Positions 58,362 to 64,000 of a DNA stretch of 64,000 nt are shown one piece after another. Positions within the stretch are counted from its first letter, which is position 1. Each line of letters starts with the position of its first letter. Both the position numbers and the translations under genes were made by a program. The DNA is from Cycas panzhihuaensis (Eukaryota; Cycadophyta): positions 247,077,741 to 247,141,740 of the forward strand of contig CM041465.1 of NCBI GenBank assembly GCA_023213395.1, written 5' to 3'. The notes below the pieces were generated by a model, which had not been told where the DNA came from, searched no databases, and worked only from the letters and a program-made list of their open reading frames with translations.

Positions 58362-59890
58362 CCTTCATAATAGTGCTTTACCCTCAAAGCACTAGTAAAT
58401 TTTGGTACTGCTACATCCATTCCTTAGATTCTCATATTGCCTCGCTATTGTTTACTGATTTCCATTTGATAAGGTATTCTATGATTTCACAAGAACACAA
58501 ACTTTTGGTGTGTTTCGAAATGATACCTTCTGGTTTAACTAACAATCTTCCTTCTTCATATAATATTGTAAGTTCTGTTTAGATTAGTACCCTTTCTTCA
58601 AACTTTCTCTTAAGATAAGAGATGTGGAATGTATTGTGTATTTGACAATTAGGGGTAAGCTCAAATCTACAGGTTACCTCTCCAATTTTAGCCAAGATTT
58701 TATGGGGTCAAAAAAACTTTGGTTGAAGCTTATTGTGCCCTATTTGTTTTAGGCTATTTTGCTTGTAGGGTTATAATCGTAGAAAAACCCAGTCTCTTAC
58801 CTCGAATGTGCACTCTATTCTTTGAAGGTTAGCTTATTACTTCATCCAATTGCGAGTTAGGTTTAGGTTATCCTTTAAGGTTTCCAATATCTACCTTGAT
58901 TTTTGGTGATACTCTTTGATTAATTGTACTTTGGATGGTTGGGTCCAGTTAAGAATGGATAGTGGTTTAAATCCATATAATACTTGGAATGGGGTCATTC
59001 TAGCAAAGGTGTGCTAAGTTATACTACACTACCATTCTACTAAATAAAGTCATTTATGCCACTAGTGGGGGCTTTAGATGGTAAAATTATATAGATACCT
59101 CTTTATGCATTTATTTGTAGCTTATATCTATTTGTCCAATTGTGGATGATATGTAGAGCTCATATTAAGCTTAGAGCCTACCAACTTAAAAATTTCTTGG
59201 CTGAATGACTGGTGAATTTGGGGTCACAATTGCTAATTATCACTTTTGGAAACCAATGGAGATGATATATCTCTTCAATGAATAACTCTATTATTTAAGG
59301 AGTTTTTGCTATTACCTGAGTTCCCCTAAAATATGCATACTTAGTTAATCAATTCACAACCACAAAAATTATTTCCTTTCCTTTTAATTTTGCTAGCCTC
59401 GTGATAAAGTCCAAAGATATCTCCTTCCATCTTTGTCTTAGAATAGGTACATATTGAAGATAATCCTAAATTCTTATATTCTTTCCTCTATTTCTCTATT
59501 AGTGATTACATTTTACTATAAACTTTTATATTTCTTCTTTCATTCCTTTCCAAAAGAAAATTTCCCTAATTTTACAATAGATTTTATTTACTCTTATATG
59601 GGCTCCCATTGGTGATGCATAGGCCTCCTCTAAAATCTTTGTTTTGATTGTTACTACTACGTGCACTAGTATCTTTTCTTTTCGCAAGATCAAACTTCCT
59701 TAGTAAGTGTACTCGGTATTAAGTTCTTCCTTGATTTCTTGCAATGCTTTTTTAGAATGGGTGTTCCTTGTCGTAACCTTAGACTAATTTATCCATCTAT
59801 ATTGGATTAACTAAGGTAATGGATTTTAATGATACTTTATCCTCTTCTTAATATTCTGCTATAGATCTTGATAGCACGTTTTCTATAACA
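58362..59890 (-). pseudogene. gypsy-E integrase and chromodomain, second copy
   Basis: Differs from 44765-46290 by scattered single bases. It carries the same order of integrase core, 'PYKILAKIGEV' module and chromodomain-like end, with many shared stops. Shared stops show that most of the decay came before the duplication. Confidence 0.75.
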
Positions 59891-60564
59891 TTCTCTTTTC
59901 CTTTCTTATAATCTATCAAAAAATTGAATGTTTGTAATCTATACACCTACTTTTATTGTTCATCTATTAAAGATGTTTGATTCGGGATATATTTCAAATT
60001 ATTATGGTCAGTTTTAACAATAAATTTATTTCTAAGCAAATATTATCACCACTACTAAATGACGTGTATAATAGTTAGTATTTCTTTATCATATATTAGC
60101 TTGAGGTGCTCACAATTATTAAGCTTACGACTTTCATATGCTAGTGGTCGGTCTTCTTCTAATAAGACTTCTCCTAACTCAAAATCAGAGGCATCACATT
60201 CAATAGTGAAGGGTTTTAAAAATTGTAGTAATGCAAGGACTAGGGTAGTAGTCATAGCTATAATGCTATTTCTACTAATTGATCCCATTTAAATTCCTCT
60301 TTTCTTATCAGATCTGTTAGGGGCATGACTATATAAACGTATCCCTTGAAAAACTTGCATATTAACTTGGTAGCTCCTAAGAATCCCTAAACTCCCATAA
60401 TATTCTTTGGTGTGAGCAAGTTGATAATCACCTCAATCTTCTTCAGGTTAATTTACACTCCATTGGAAGATATTATATGCCCCAAATATTCTAACTCCAT
60501 TTGACTAAATATATCTTTTTTCTTATTTGTGAATAACTACTACTTCCTTAATAGTTGGGGAATG
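59891..60564 (-). pseudogene. gypsy-E RNase H and RT C-terminus, second copy
   Basis: The minus-strand frame 60288-60055 is fully open and reads 'MTTTLVLALLQFLKPFTIEC', 'DASDFELGEVLLEEDRPLAY' and 'ESRKLNNCEHLKLIYDKEIL', a recognisable gypsy RNase H N-terminal part with its first catalytic Asp. The first copy has stops at two of these positions. The RT C-terminus lies between 60300 and 60564. Confidence 0.85.
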
Positions 60565-63627
<3,063 letters not shown>

Positions 63628-64000
63628 CTAGAGATGCTCCTGTCAAGAGCGGCTATAGATTAGCATATTATCGAAAAACACTAGCATGAACTTTCAAATA
63701 TATGGCTTAAGGATCTAGTTCATCATATTTTGAAATGTTACAGGAGCATTTGTTAGCCCAAAAAGCATAATCTAAAACTTGAATAACCCTTTATGCATGC
63801 GAAAAGTCATCTTATATGTGTCTTCTACTTTGATAAAAATCTGATAGTACCTGAAGTGCAGATCAACTTTTTAGAAGAACTTTGCTCCACAAAATTTGTC
63901 CAAAAGATCATGAATATAGGGAGTCAAATATCTATTATTGATCATTAATTTATTGAAAGCTTGATAATCTCTACACATCAAATATGATCTATCTTTCTTT
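63628..64000 (-). pseudogene. gypsy-E RT N-terminal part, second copy, cut by the window edge
   Basis: The minus strand repeats 'KIDL' and the FFDNMLIYS box of the first copy, including the Asp-to-Asn change, with a few single-base differences. The rest continues beyond the window. Confidence 0.85.

Overview
The window is nuclear DNA of a land plant. It carries plant-type Ty1/copia elements, Ty3/gypsy chromoviruses with C-terminal chromodomain remnants, a Tat/Athila-like gypsy element with a tRNA-Asp-type primer-binding site, LTRs inside LTRs, and kilobase-scale (TA)n arrays. The repeat density and strong decay suggest a large, repeat-rich genome, perhaps gymnosperm-like, but the species cannot be decided from the sequence. 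I found no host gene, tRNA, rRNA, CRISPR array or bacterial feature. Every coding region is a degenerate retrotransposon gene, so these are listed as pseudogenes.

Layout. (1) 1-351 holds the end of a minus-strand gypsy gag, followed by unassigned DNA to 1959. (2) 1960-36728 is one decayed copia element (copia-1) that contains four other elements, each placed by LTR pairs and 5-bp target duplications. A Tat/Athila-like element (7088-17625) splits its RNase H. A chromovirus, gypsy-1 (18472-36664), splits its 3' LTR. A second chromovirus, gypsy-2 (22627-35314), splits the integrase of gypsy-1. A non-chromodomain gypsy, gypsy-3 (24811-31101), splits the gag of gypsy-2. (3) 36893-42503 is a complete but dead minus-strand copia (copia-C). 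(4) 42509-44200 is AT-rich non-coding DNA. (5) 44201-48906 is a minus-strand chromovirus (gypsy-E) whose reverse transcriptase is interrupted by a 1.48-kb (TA)n/(CA)n array, and which is cut at 48907 by the 5' LTR of a plus-strand copia (copia-D, to 54947). (6) At 54948 the sequence jumps back to the equivalent of 41372 and repeats it to the window edge at about 97-98% identity. The simplest reading is a tandem duplication with a unit of about 13.6 kb. The TA array in the second copy is twice as long, about 3.06 kb.

The genes do not work together as a living system; the value of the window is as a layered record. The order of events can be read from the nesting. Cytosine-deamination decay is visible in the LTR differences (almost only transitions) and in Asp-to-Asn changes at the reverse transcriptase active site. 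The least ordinary part is the Tat/Athila-like element. It has three zinc knuckles, a second gag-like module between protease and reverse transcriptase, an extra sense-strand open region after pol, and an array of six hairpin-forming repeats built from a GTACG motif that also recurs in its LTRs.
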